This document shows, one piece after another, positions 34,029 through 48,100 of a stretch of 64,000 bases of DNA. Below the pieces are notes generated by a model, which saw only the letters and a program-made list of their open reading frames with translations, had not been told where the DNA came from and ran no database searches. The stretch's first letter is position 1, and each line of letters starts with the position of its first letter. The stretch is from Saposhnikovia divaricata (lineage: Eukaryota; Streptophyta; Magnoliopsida; Apiales; Apiaceae). The translations under genes and the position numbers were made by a program. The stretch covers positions 200,859,148-200,923,147 of the forward strand of contig CM071598.1 of NCBI GenBank assembly GCA_036435485.1. The letters are read 5' to 3'.

Positions 34029-37000
34029 TGTAAGAACCCCAAAATTTTGGATATAATTAAAACTTTTTATTAAGTAATGATAAAATGAGGAACAATGATT
34101 CCGACAACAAGGTCACCAGCTCTAATGAATGGTGGTTTCAAAGAACAATGATTGTAATGAATGGATATTGCTTTGGACAATGATCCTGATGCATTGGTAT
34201 ATTGTCAGAATAGAGTAATTTGATGGTTGAGGACCTAGATAAGAATAATCTACCATCCAGGAAGGAGCTAATGGATCCTTGAAGGGAAATGAGTACGTGC
34301 ATAGTGTTTCCCGTACGTGCATAGTGTTTCCCATACGTGCATAGTATTTCCCGTACGTGCATAGTGTTTCCCGTACGTGCATAGTGTTTCCTGTACGTGC
34401 ATAGTAATTTGGTGGATGAATAGTGATTTTGTAAGTTGGAAAACTTTTCACGCCACCCTATGTACGGGACGTGATATGGACGTTTCGAAGTCATATTAGT
34501 AATACGCGGAGGAAATAAGTGAATGCAGAGACGATCGGAATTTAGAAATTCCAAATTCTTTTTCGGTATAATATTTGACCGGATAGTGGATTAAATATTA
34601 TTATAATCCAAGAATTGAGATATTAACTTTGAGGATTTGATATTTTGGGATGTTATTATATTTGATTTAAGAATGAAGGTAGGAAACCATTGAGGCAGTG
34701 AAACAAGCGTTCTAGAAACCGCTAAAACGTTATAACGTGATTAATCAATAAAGCGAACGAATCCTAGATTACGGATTAAGTTCGTATCGAGATTAAATAT
34801 CCTACATGGTCATCACGAGGATTATATTAAGGATTGGGGAAGATATTATGAATATCGAGAAATTTCCCGATAAACCCTAGAGGTGAAACTACTTGGTTAT
34901 TCCTACGAATGATCAATCGAAACGAGCAATAACCGGACACAGAATCAAGCAGAGAAAGCAAGATACATACATGTGCTAATAGAAATATCTAGTAACCAAC
35001 TTAGTTGCAAACTAACTAGCAAGTTACAAGCCAACAAGGTACTTAGCAAGCAACCATGCATAATCTAGCACATGTCCCTTGAAAATTACCTCATGCATGA
35101 CATCTTACCTTTATTAAAGTAGCTTTAAGACTTAGATATTATCCTAGATGCATCAATAATACAATACCACACAATAACCCAAGCAACAAAACAAGCCAAA
35201 CATCACCACTCTCTTGAAAGAACCATTCGGCCCCTTTGGAAATTCCAAATCCAAAGTCCAAGCTCCCACCATCATTTGATCTTGTAATTTTTAAGGTGAG
35301 TCCTATAATTCAAGAAACTAATCTCCTAGAAATTTCAAGCCCAAATTCCTTTGTTTCCATTTTCAAAAAAATCAACAAAGAGGAGGGTGAATAGTGTTCT
35401 TATGAACTAACCTTTGATTTTTATGTTTCTTTTGATTGATCTAGCTAGCTTAAGGTCATCTAAGGATAGATCAAGGCTTACTAAGTCTATATCACACTCT
35501 AAGGAAGGTAAAAAGCTCAAAAACCCTTGGTATCATTTTGAGATTTTATGAGTTTTATGGATGATTTAGTGTTAGTATGCTATGTTATGCTTAGATCTAT
35601 GATTTTAGTTGATTATGGTTGTTGTTTGGATTGTGATTGATGAGATGGTTGAGATGAGTTGTTGATAGACTAGTCATGATGATTATCATGCGTTTGTTTG
35701 GTTGGAGTGATCTTTGTTAGATCGAGATAAAGTGTAAAAACTTTGGAAAACGCGTAAACATAGCCGTTATAATGCCCGATTTTACAATATCATGTTTTGT
35801 ATGCCATTTTTCACATCAAGACCCTACTGTCCAGAAACTTTTCTGCCATGTTAGGATAGCTTATGTTATAAGCTTCGTTTTGATATAAAGATCACGTGAA
35901 ACGGACTTACGGTTTAGGAGTTACGGCCAGTTTACTAAAAGTATTTCGAAACCGTAACCGAGAATTCGTAACTGAAATTGAACCCTCGTAAAATATGTAA
36001 AATCATGATGAATCTTGGTAAATAAATACTAGAGGTAAAAAGGAAGGTGTGAAAGAAAACCGTATGTCAAAAGGATCGTTTTTCGATTTATTAAAAATAT
36101 GCGAGTCGAGGTTAAACGCGAACGAACCCCTAAAAGACGACTCTATTATAACTTCGGTAAAACACTTAGAAAACGGGCGATAAAACTCGGAGCATAATAT
36201 TGATTTGTAACGATCGACTTTAGAACTTTTATGACTTAAGTATGTCCCAAGTGTAAGTACAATGACATGTCGTATTAACGAACGAATGTCGGGTCGGATC
36301 GATGATAAAAGGAATCCACTAAAAGGGGTATAACGAGATAACTCGAGAACGTGTTTCGATTTAAGTATAACTTAACTTTTAAGATGTTAAGTGATTAATC
36401 CCGAATGCCTTGGCTATTTATAGATCACCAAGCTGAACCGGGACCCGCTACCACTACCCCTTACCGTACTCGACTACCAGGCAAGTTTCAATTCCCTTCT
36501 TTTAGGCTGTTGTTGTGATTGAATATATATAAAAATGTTTTCTGTTATACATATGCCATAGCATGCATGCCTACTTTCAAGTTATATCATTATGCTTGTT
36601 CCCTGATTGTTATTGGCTTATATATTAGATAGCTATCGTATCAATTATAAGCTGGTTATTGTAAGACCCTCAGAGAAGGGTGTATACATCTTATTCATCA
36701 AATATAGACCGGGAGTCAATATTTCTTGACATATCGAGATTACCTCGGAGGAAAATATTTAAGTAAATATTTTCCATTATTCGGGCGACGAATATTATTT
36801 GACTATTCGTTCGAGATTATTTATTCAACGATCCTTACTTCAATTAATTATTTGAACGTAACTATTCGACGAATAATATTTTTAATATTCATTCAGAGTC
36901 GAATTATTTATCGATTATTATTTCGAATATTCTTCTAAAGGTTGGACTACTAAATGAATATTATTTGGATATTCATTTAGAATATTATTCATTAAATGAA

Positions 37001-38815
37001 TATTACTTTTGAATATTCATTTAAGATAGTAATTACCTGACGAATATTATTTTAATGTTCATCTGAAGCTTGATTTATTTATCGAGTCTTATCTCGAATA
37101 TTCCTTTAAAGCTTGGATTACTAAATGAATATTACATGATATTCATTTAGAATATTATTCATTAAATGAATATTACTTTTTCAATATTCATTTAAATTCC
37201 TAATTAATTATGAATATTATTTTGAATATTCATCCAGGGTTCTATTTAATCATCGAATATTATTTTAAATATTTTAAATATTCCTTTCAGGTCTTAATAA
37301 TTAATGGATATTATTTTGAATATTCATTTGAATATTTAATTATGCAATAAATATTCTCTCGATATTTCTTCAAGGATTATTTGAGAAATACTCTGATTAA
37401 AGATATTCTTTCATATTCATAAATATTCTGTAAAATATTTTAATTCAATAAATATTCTCTGAATATTTATTCCATACTTAGAATAACCTCGATAAGGTTT
37501 ATCTTCTTCGATTATTACGGAAAATATTTCGGAGACATATTATTATTAATCTTATATCAAGAAAGGTTCTCAGACATCATTCTTCTTGAGTCTATCTCCC
37601 TAAAAATAAGGGAACCTTACTTGGAAAATGTTATTTATCTTGTCGACTTCCCGGTCATAAAGTATTCTCTTCACTCGCAACTCGGGTGCTATTGACTTAT
37701 TAAGTCATTGTTTACCTTCTCATCTTTCGAGGGGTAAGTTGTTGGAACAAGTTGATATCCGTTACCAAGTAATAGCTTGGGAGTTATTGGTAAATTTTCC
37801 TTTCCAACTAGATACGACTACCTTGTGGAGTCTTATCAACAAGTATCATACTTGGGGAAAGGGGGACGAACGTTACATTCAGAATCATGAATTCTATTTG
37901 AACTAGGAGTCGTGTAAGAGGCCGAGTAGCGCCGGTCCATCCCCTTTGGCCCAACCGTTGGCCGGGGAGAGCTAGTAAGGCGGTATACAAGTAAAGCCGT
38001 CAGTTCTTCCTTCTACCGGTAGTAAATCTAATTTGAGCTGTACGATCTCGACTGATCATCAAGATTGGAACAGCGGGCGCGGTGAATACTCCATCATTGG
38101 TTCATCATCCAAACTTATTTATTTCCTGCAACATGATTACTGTTGGCAGAGCTGGAAAAGTGTTCGTAACTGGAATTGCAACCTTTTTATGCAAGTTCCT
38201 CTTCTTAATAACAATGAGAATATCTCGCTTACTTTTGATGTAGCAGATATTTCTACAAACAAATACTTTAAGTTACCTTGTAACTTCATCGTTCATATTA
38301 TACTGGCATCATTTCCGTAAATGCATGGCATATGGTTTGAAAGATACTTTTGAACTGTTATATATTATCGTTCAGTTATATTATTGTTGGTGGGCTATTG
38401 CTCACCCTTGCTTTATTATTATATCACAACAACAGCTAGACCAGATGACTCGCACAAGGCGCACTCGACGCGGGCGAGGACGATGAGACTACCAGAGCTG
38501 AAGAAGAAGCTATTGGTAGGATATATTTATTCTTTCAGTACCAAGAATATGGTCTAGTATGACTTATGTAAATGGATGGCAAAGAGTATGTATTTATATT
38601 GAAATTCTTTTGGATTGTAAGAACTCATAATGTGATTAATAAAAATTTGATTGTTACTCTGATTTCATCTCTGGGACTATAACGGGTGTGTTTTATATTG
38701 TTGTGTTGGGTCATAGAGACGTAATTTATTTTATGTTAAGGAAAGTTCAATTGTTGTGGACAGAATTGGAAACCGTAACCACCGGATCCCGGACCCCGGA
38801 TCTGGGGGTGTTACA
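34029..38815 (+). repeat. Inner element 5' LTR
   Basis: Starts TGTAAGAACCCC and ends GGTGTTACA, followed by GAAG and the primer site. It contains six units of the 20-bp minisatellite (34290-34408), a palindrome array (36950-37450) and, near the end, a conserved stretch with short open frames that also occurs in the outer LTRs. It differs clearly from the outer LTRs, so the inner copy belongs to another subfamily. Confidence 0.92.
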
Positions 38816-38819
38816 GAAG

Positions 38820-38831
38820 TGGTATCAGAGC
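38820..38831 (+). other. Primer binding site of the inner element
   Basis: TGGTATCAGAGC, four bases after the LTR end, identical to that of the outer element. Confidence 0.92.
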
Positions 38832-39959
38832 GTTACGTTATAAATCCCAGAGATGAGGCGACGTTAAAACCATAAACTTACTAAGATAATAAGAACTCTT
38901 GCCAAGTTCATAGTCGGACTACTTAATGTAGTGCTGACATATAAAACCCTTATGGGAACTCTTAAGTATCGTGATAGTAACTTAGCTCGTTCTCGTATCG
39001 ACTAGTAAGGCAACAGACCTTGAGGCGTACGAGAAGCGGCATGTTGATGTTGTATTATATGCTGATGATCGGATTGTGAATTCGATAGAGTACCCTATTG
39101 AGGACTCGAAAGAGGTTCCAGCAGAGGAAAATTCTATTGAGGATGAGGAGATTACTCCAAGGAAATGAGGGCTGTAGCCAGAGGGATAGCGAGAGTTAAG
39201 ATTATAGTGCTCAGAGAAGTGAGCACAAAGAACTGAGATATTATTAAGAGAATTGAAATTTTATGTTGGATTTATAGCCGGACTACCAGAGGTAGTACCA
39301 GCAATTAAGACAGATTGGAAGGATTACTTGAGGTCTTATATGGGGGATAGATAAAGATCCTTAGAGACTTTCAGATTAATGAGGAAGGAGTTAGAATGAT
39401 GCATGATTATCAAAGACGTCGATGTAGGACGGGGAGCACCCAGGAGCAGTTGAGATAGAGGCAACAAGTGTCATATTATCGGATAAATGGATTAGTGTGA
39501 ATATTGTCAATGGTAATTCGCCATGAGAAGGCGGATTTCATGGGTTATATTTTGTGAAACCAAATTGAGATTGTTGAGGTGGTTTTATTCAGCGAAATGT
39601 CCATATTATGAATGAACCAGCTTCGAAAGTAAAGATAGTGGAAAGTGATGGCCTGATTCGATAAAGTTATATAAAGTAGTAAGCGAGACGATGATCTCAG
39701 AAACTACAAGAGGAAAAGACCAGAGGGTCTATGATAAACTCGTAATATGACTACTGTCAGGTACTAAGTATAAGTTTATTTTAACTCAGTAAAATGGTGA
39801 ATCAGGAACGTTAGATGCATGTGATTCAGAAGAATATTAAATTTTTTCTTTTCCCCGAATAGATTATAGTAGTTACCTTAAGTTTATTCTGACACTGAAT
39901 TGCAAATGGATCAAGTAATGCGATTAGTGGTTAAGAGGTAATAGAGAATGTTTTAAGAT

Positions 39960-42900
39960 GAAATTGGTAACGACCCGGCGTTGGTGTTGCCTAACGGGAG
40001 AAGGAAGACTTTATGATACACTATGATGCATCTCATACAGGTTTAGGTGGTGTGCTTATGCAGCACGGCAGAGTAATTGCGGATGCATTCGAACAACACG
40101 GTACACCAGACTAGGATGGCCTTAGTAGTGCCAATTTTTATGAAACGACTAACTCCGACGGTAGTGTTCCTTCTGAAACCTGTGGTTAGGAAGACTGACA
40201 TTTGATATTATCGACAACTAAGATGTATATGTATCAGGAAGAGGTGGCATGTTTCAGTTTGAAACTTTTGATTTCCCTTCTATGGGATATATATATTTGG
40301 TTCCTTTCTAGTGGTTAAACTTCCAACTTTATGTCAATAATTCCGTTATTATGACTGCTTATGGTTCTACCTGCTTGGTGATTCATAGGATTATTCTTCA
40401 GGTTTCGAAACTGGTCTCCTTAAATGTTACCAGTAGATGGTTAGATTGACCAGAATTTCCCTGAGTCTGGAAAGGAATTCGGTGAATTTTGGCAAACCTT
40501 GTCTTTCTGATTATCAGAGAATATCATGGAAAAGAGTAGAAACTGGAGCAAACCCTGTGATTTGGGTAAGGATGCTGTAAAATGGGTTAGTAAACGGACC
40601 CTGAGCATTACAATCGATGGTAGTGATAAAATGATGAAGTGAGATTGGACGAAAACAGGAAATGTAAGTAAGAAATTAGCCGGACGGAGAAACTCCGGGA
40701 TTGACTTAAGTGAAAAGGCTGTTATGCCAGGAATGGTAAGCTTGCGTGGCACGCGGGATTGATAAGAATAGTTGAAAAGATAAAAATAGAGGAAAGGCGA
40801 CTGGAGACGGCGCTGAGTAACCGATTAAGACTTATAGGAAGTAAAGTTTTGGAAAGGTAGAAAGGTATCAAAGAAGAAGGCACTATGCCGGTAATTGCTA
40901 GAAAAGTAATGCTATTAGCCAACCCCTAAAATCAAATATATTTTTTTTTTGTGGCCAGTTGAGGCCAAGTCACAAAGGATTATCAAGTGACTAGACCAGC
41001 AATGAAAGAACAAAGCCGGGTTGCTTCTAAGTAAGCACCGACTGCAAGGGCTTCTGATATAAAGGAAATATTAATGAGATCGTAGGAATCTTCTACTGAA
41101 CCCTTTGCAACCCATGTTTGGATTTGGAATTTACTAGACTTTTTGGAATGGGGTCACCCGTACTAAAGTGATTCATGTGTATATGATTGCCCAAGATTAC
41201 GAGTAAAAATGGAAGTATAATGACTTGAGATGTATGAAGTTAGAGTATTATAAATACCATGAATATATTATGACTAAGGGAAGTAAACAATGAAGGTTTA
41301 TGAAGAGAGTATAGAAATGGTCAGAGATGGATCAATATGCTGTAGAAATTTTGTCTAAGGCAAGAACCTTTGAGACGAACGATAAGTACTAAGAGATTCA
41401 CGTTGAACTCGACCAATATCTTCCAAAACATCCTTGCAACCATTACCAAGTTCTGTAAGAGAGCAGATAGGCATATGTTGCCTTTTGGAAGGCCAAATAG
41501 GCTGACAACTATCTGAAAGATGAGGGTGGCATTAAGCCACCGATCGATTATCAAATGAGAATGATTGAAAAAAAAAAAGACCCTTATTAAGGATACATGA
41601 TCTGATTGCCAATTATAAGATGCAAGAATTCCTTGGCAGTTGAATTAAGGATAGGATATTCATAAATTAAGACAAACCCTGGGGAATGCACAAGGGATGG
41701 CATTAACCCTAATAAAGACATTGTGAATTCAAATGATATGAGTTGGATTGCTAAGGCAACAATGACCTGTAAGGATTATTAAAAAGAGTTCTGGAAAGAA
41801 CATAGACAGAATTATTAGAGTATTGATCAGTGACGTTTTGTTATACCCTGTACCTAGAAAATACAGGAGGAATGATGAGGATAACCTAAGAAACCTTACA
41901 AGGAAAAAGGTAATATTCCGAACTTCAAAATGGAAGTTTGGTAAGGAATGTATGACATAGTAACAATAATGCCAGATGAGGCATGTATGAAACCCTGAGG
42001 AAGTATGGATTGAACCTATAAAGGTTGAGATTATCCTAAGATAAGGAAAGAAATAAGAAAAGAAGTATCCTAAGTAGAATTGGGAATAAACGTGATAAAG
42101 TTCCCACGGGAAGGTGGAAGCAATGACTTATGGAAAAAGACTGATAGTTATATTTTCTCCTTCAGCAGAGCTTAAGGGAGAATGCTTTCACCCAACAGTG
42201 ATGGGAATGAGGTAGAAATGTTTGAATCGGAATATATCCAGAGAACAAGGATTACAAGAAATTATTATTATCAGGAAAGGCCAATGAGGTGGCCGACAGT
42301 CTAAGTATAAAGGAATAATTACAAATGTTCATACCGAAGAAACAAAATGATATTTGGAAAGACCATGAAGGTCATATTGGAGTGGAGGAAGTTACATTCC
42401 TTTTGATGATTGTGCAAGAATCGAAGGTAATAATAGTTTAAGTAAAGATTCGATTCCTGATGGAGTCTTAAGCATATTACGTACCTTAGAAGGTCCCGTT
42501 TTGAGGCAGACCAGGACCATGATACAAAATTAACGAAGTAAACCGTTAAGTTTCCAGTCTTTTATGGAAGCTGCATGAGTGATAGTTTCATCAACCTGAC
42601 ATAGCTGCGATGCTTGAAATTCTTCTGCAATTGTATCTACTTCATGTAATATCTACATCAAGTTCAGGAAGTGTTCCTTATGGATAAGTAATAGTGATTA
42701 CTTTGTCCCCCTAAAGGATTTGAAACCCGTAGGATTAGCTATTAATGCACTACGTAAACAACAAGCGATGGTGATTCTTCTGAGAAAGTAGATGACAATG
42801 TAAAGATAAAGAAAGTGCTGCCATTGATTAACTAAATGGCATGTTGATGAATGACAAACAAGTTTATGTTAGTGTACTTCTGCGCAAACAAGATAGAGAA

Positions 42901-43045
42901 TATGAGGTTGATGATTCATGATGTTAAAGATATTCCCATGGAAAGAATTAATGAGACTTGGAGGGAAGGGCGGTTGAGCCCGAGACTTATTGGGCCACCT
43001 GAGAGTTTAAAAGTGTTCGGACGGCGGTATTCGAGCCAGCCTTAA
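39960..43045 (+). pseudogene. gypsy pol remnants in inner element
   Basis: DPALVLPNGRRK and YDASHTGLGGVLMQHGRVIA (40022-40081) are the start of the gypsy RNase H. SGKANEVADSLSIKE (42270-42315) is its end. GRLSPRLIGPPESLKVFG (about 42970-43020) resembles the integrase C-terminal LSPRYIGPF block. The order is right, but about 2.2 kb separates the two RNase H parts instead of about 0.35 kb. No RT or integrase catalytic motif was found. The region is non-coding today. Confidence 0.6.
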
Positions 43046-44370
43046 CCCCAAAACTTATAGCACGGTCATAACAGGTTTTCATGTGGCCAGGCTACGCCAG
43101 TAAAATGCAGATGCTCGATAGATGATAAGAGCATGAGCCGGTAGATATACGACCTGGTCTGACTTACGAAAGACAACCTGTGGAAAACCACGGATAGAAA
43201 AGAACAAGTAATGAGAAACAAGGTTGGCAGAAGTAGATTATATGAATCTAAGTTAAAGGGATCGGGCCAGATTCATTTCGGAAAGTTTAAATTGGAATAA
43301 CGTGATGATTATAGAATAAATGTGACGGAATACTGATAAGGAGGTACCAAGTGCAAAAAGGTGTCTCAATAAAGAGGTGAAGGTGAAAGTAAATAATAGA
43401 AATGAGTAAGAATCAGATAATAAGAAGGATGTGATTGATAAAGAAAAGGCTGGGTAAGCAACTATGGAATGAGAAGCAAGGAATGTTATGAATGGGTTTT
43501 CTAATGAATTCTCAGGATGACAACCTAAATAGTGTCAATATTATAGTTATGAAAAAGCTAGTAACATGATATGGGATGTCAGTAATAATGATGTCAAGTG
43601 AGAAATCTAAGATTTAACCTGAAAGGTTGAAGGATTTCCCGAATGTAAGTATCGCTAAGATTGAACAAGAGTATTTGTCCATAGAATAATGGACAAAGCA
43701 ACAAGATATGTTGACACGTGAGATTGCGATCAAATAGTATTGGATATAATTATGATTAATTTCTTCTTTGATAAACCTCTATAGTTCAGAGGTAAATTCT
43801 GAGTATGATATTCTACAATCATGAAAGCTTTCTATAATCCTTTAGAACTCTTTTCTCATCTTCTCTCTTATTCATCTTCTTTATGAATTGAGAAGAACAA
43901 CCCTTTTAGGAGGGGAGGTACTGCTACGTGACTATCTGTCTATGTGATAGAAGTCTAAGTGGAATACCATAACTTGTTTAATTGCTTGTCAAGTACTAAA
44001 GGCTGGCGCCCTACTGTACTAACTATGCAATATAACAAATGTTCAATTGATCATAGTGATCTCTCAATAAATCTTTCCACTTCTCTATATTGATCGAGAT
44101 TGCGAAGATTAAAGCGATCAGGAAATGCACAGTACGAGCGAGGTTACCTCCGAATTCGTAGGGTGATAGTGATACCAATGTTACTGCAGGTATCAATAAG
44201 GATAAGACTGAGTAAGAGTATAACCCGGATAGTGAGTTGTACGAAAAGTAGCAACGTTGATGGAAAGAGGATACAGTATGGATTGTAGCACTAGAAGATG
44301 TGCTGAGGAAGGGTAGAACGACTAAGAATTGACCGGGAAGCTAAAAAGTGAACGACAGGCAAACGACTAA

Positions 44371-45121
44371 GAATTAAATAAATATTCCAAGAATATTTAT
44401 TTACTCAATAATAATTATGAAATATTATTAACTCATAATATTGCTCGTAAGTAATCCTCGAATGAATATATGGAATTATTTACTAAATAAATCCCTCCTT
44501 AAATGAATATTCGAAAATAATATTCATTAAATAATTAAACTCCAATAAATATTTAAAATATTATTCAATAAATAAGTCAAGCCTTAAATGAATTTTTGAA
44601 AATAATGTTCATATAATATTTAATCTTTTAAATGAATATCCAAATCGCATTCATTCAATAAATAATCTTCTAAATGAATATCCAAATAATATTCATTTAT
44701 TAATCAAAACTTTAAAGGAATAATCGAAATAATATTCCTTAAGTAAATAGAACTTCCAATGAATATTTTAAGATAATATTCATTAAGTACATAAAACCTT
44801 AAATGAATATTCGAAAGTAATATTCATTTAATAAATAACATTCTAAAGAATATCAAAATAATATTCATTAAATATCAACTCTAAATGAATATTCAAAAAA
44901 TTAACATTCATTTATTATCTCTCGACTAAGATAATACTCGAATAACATTCCTCGAAATATTTCCAAGTAATTGATACTTTATGGAATATAATAACGTTTA
45001 ACAATAACCTTCCTCAAATAAATAATAATCTATCGTTGGAATCCCTCCGGGTTTCCACGACTATCTATAACTCAAAATACCGACTCCCGGTCTATATTTA
45101 GAATGAATATCATATGCCCTT
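44371..45121. repeat. Duplicated 751-bp flank inside the inner element
   Basis: Co-linear and nearly identical with 33278-34028 (constant offset 11,093), that is, outer-LTR sequence lying left of the 5' LTR, including a third copy of CCCTT (45117-45121). It replaces the last 50 or so internal bases with the polypurine tract. AAGAATTAAATAAAT is shared across the junction. Confidence 0.92.
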
Positions 45122-48100
45122 TGTAAGAACCCCAAAATTTTGGATATAATTAAAACTTTTTATTAAGTAATGATAAAATGAGGAACAATGATTCCGACAA
45201 CAAGGTCACCAGCTCTAATGAATGGTGGTTTCAAAGAACAATGATTGTAATGAATGGATATTGCTTTGGACAATGATCCTGATGCATTGGTATATTGTCA
45301 GAATAGAGTAATTTGATGGTTGAGGACCTAGATAAGAATAATCTACCATCCAGGAAGGAGCTAATGGATCCTTGAAGGGAAATGAGTACGTGCATAGTGT
45401 TTCCCGTACGTGCATAGTGTTTCCCATACGTGCATAGTATTTCCCGTACGTGCATAGTGTTTCCCGTACGTGCATAGTGTTTCCTGTACGTGCATAGTAA
45501 TTTGGTGGATGAATAGTGATTTTGTAAGTTGGAAAACTTTTCACGCCACCCTATGTACGGGACGTGATATGGATGTTTCGAAGTCATATTAGTAATACGC
45601 GGAGGAAATAAGTGAATGCAGAGACGATCGGAATTCAGAAATTCCAAATTCTTTTTCGGTATAATATTTGACCGGATAGTGGATTAAATATTATTATAAT
45701 CCAAGAATTGAGATATTAACTTTGAGGATTTGATATTTTGGGATGTTATTATATTTGATTTAAGAATGAAGGTAGGAAACCACTGAGGCAGTGAAACAAG
45801 CGTTCTAGAAACCGCTAAAACGTTATAACGTGATTAATCAATAAAGCGAACGAATCCTAGATTACGGATTAAGTTCGTATCGAGATTAAATATCCTACAT
45901 GGTCATCATGAGGATTATATTAAGGATTGGGGAAGATATTATGAATATCGAGAAATTTCCCGATAAACCCTAGAGGTGAAACTACTTGGTTATTCCTACG
46001 AATGATCAATCGAAACGAGCAATAACCGGACACAGAATCAAGCAGAGAAAGCAAGATACATACATGTGCTAATAGAAATATCTAGTAACCAACTTAGTTG
46101 CAAACTAACTAGCAAGTTACAAGCCAACAAGGTACTTAGCAAGCAACCATGCATAATCTAGCACATGTCCCTTGAAAATTACCTCATGCATGACATCTTA
46201 CCTTTATTAAAGTAGCTTTAAGACTTAGATATTATCCTAGATGCATCAATAATACAATACCACACAATAACCCAAGCAACAAAACAAGCCAAACATCACC
46301 ACTCTCTTGAAAGAACCATTCGGCCCCTTTGGAAATTCCAAATCCAAAGTCCAAGCTCCCACCATCATTTGATCTTGTAATTTTTAAGGTGAGTCCTATA
46401 ATTCAAGAAACTAATCTCCTAGAAATTTCAAGCCCAAATTCCTTTGTTTCCATTTTCAAAAAAATCAACAAAGAGGAGGGTGAATAGTGTTCTTATGAAC
46501 TAACCTTTGATTTTTATGTTTCTTTTGATTGATCTAGCTAGCTTAAGGTCATCTAAGGATAGATCAAGGCTTACTAAGTCTATATCACACTCTAAGGAAG
46601 GTAAAAAGCTCAAAAACCCTTGGTATCATTTTGAGATTTTATGAGTTTTATGGATGATTTAGTGTTAGTATGCTATGTTATGCTTAGATCTATGATTTTA
46701 GTTGATTATGGTTGTTGTTTGGATTGTGATTGATGAGATGGTTGAGATGAGTTGTTGATAGACTAGTCATGATGATTATCATGCGTTTGTTTGGTTGGAG
46801 TGATCTTTGTTAGATCGAGATAAAGTGTAAAAACTTTGGAAAACGCGTAAACATAGCCGTTATAATGCCCGATTTTACAATATCATGTTTTGTATGCCAT
46901 TTGTCACATCAAGACCCTACTGTCCAGAAACTTTTCTGCCATGTTAGGATAGCTTATGTTATAAGCTTCGTTTTGATATAAAGATCACGTGAAACGGACT
47001 TACGGTTTAGGAGTTACGGCCAGTTTACTAAAAGTATTTCGAAACCGTAACCGAGAATTCGTAACTGAAATTGAACCCTCGTAAAATATGTAAAATCATG
47101 ATGAATCTTGGTAAATAAATACTAGAGGTAAAAAGGAAGGTGTGAAAGAAAACCGTATGTCAAAAGGATCGTTTTTCGATTTATTAAAAATATGCGAGTC
47201 GAGGTTAAACGCGAACGAACCCCTAAAAGACGACTCTATTATAACTTCGGTAAAACACTTAGAAAACGGGCGATAAAACTCGGAGCATAATATTGATTTG
47301 TAACGATCGACTTTAGAACTTTTATGACTTAAGTATGTCCCAAGTGTAAGTACAATGACATGTCGTATTAACGAACGAATGTCGGGTCAGATCGATGATA
47401 AAAGGAATCCACTAAAAGGGGTATAACGAGATAACTCGAGAACGTGTTTCGATTTAAGTATAACTTAACTTTTAAGATGTTAAGTGATTAATCCCGAATG
47501 CCTTGGCTATTTATAGATCACCAAGCTGAACCGGGACCCGCTACCACTACCCCTTACCGTACTCGACTACCAGGCAAGTTTCAATTCCCTTCTTTTAGGC
47601 TGTTGTTGTGATTGAATATATATAAAAATGTTTTCTGTTATACATATGCCATAGCATGCATGTCTACTTTCAAGTTATATCATTATGCTTGTTCCCTGAT
47701 TGTTATTGGCTTATATATTAGATAGCTATCGTATCAATTATAAGCTGGTTATTGTAAGACCCTCAGAGAAGGGTGTATACATCTTATTCATCAAATATAG
47801 ACCGGGAGTCAATATTTCTTGACATATCGAGATTACCTCGGAGGAAAATATTTAAGTAAATATTTTCCATTACTCGGGCGACGAATATTATTTGACTATT
47901 CGTTCGAGATTATTTATTCAACGATCCTTACTTCAAATAATTATTTGAACGTAACTATTCGACGAATAATATTTTTAATATTCATTCAGAGTCGAATTAT
48001 TTATCGATTATTATTTCGAATATTCTTCTAAAGGTTGGACTACTAAATGAATATTATTTGGATATTCATTTAGAATATTATTCATTAAATGAATATTACT

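Larger units (their letters stand above)
38816..44370 (+). other. Internal region of the inner element
   Basis: 5,555 bp, mostly without open frame. It ends abruptly at 44370 in CGACTAAGAATTAAATA, where the outer copy continues for about 50 bp to its polypurine tract. Remnants of pol are listed separately; minus-strand open frames (40441-40922, 41321-41554) are antisense. Confidence 0.8.

Noticed and set aside
34122..34554. Open frames of 109 and 138 codons in inner LTR (also 45215-45647)
   Set aside because: They run through the 20-bp minisatellite and recur only as LTR copies.
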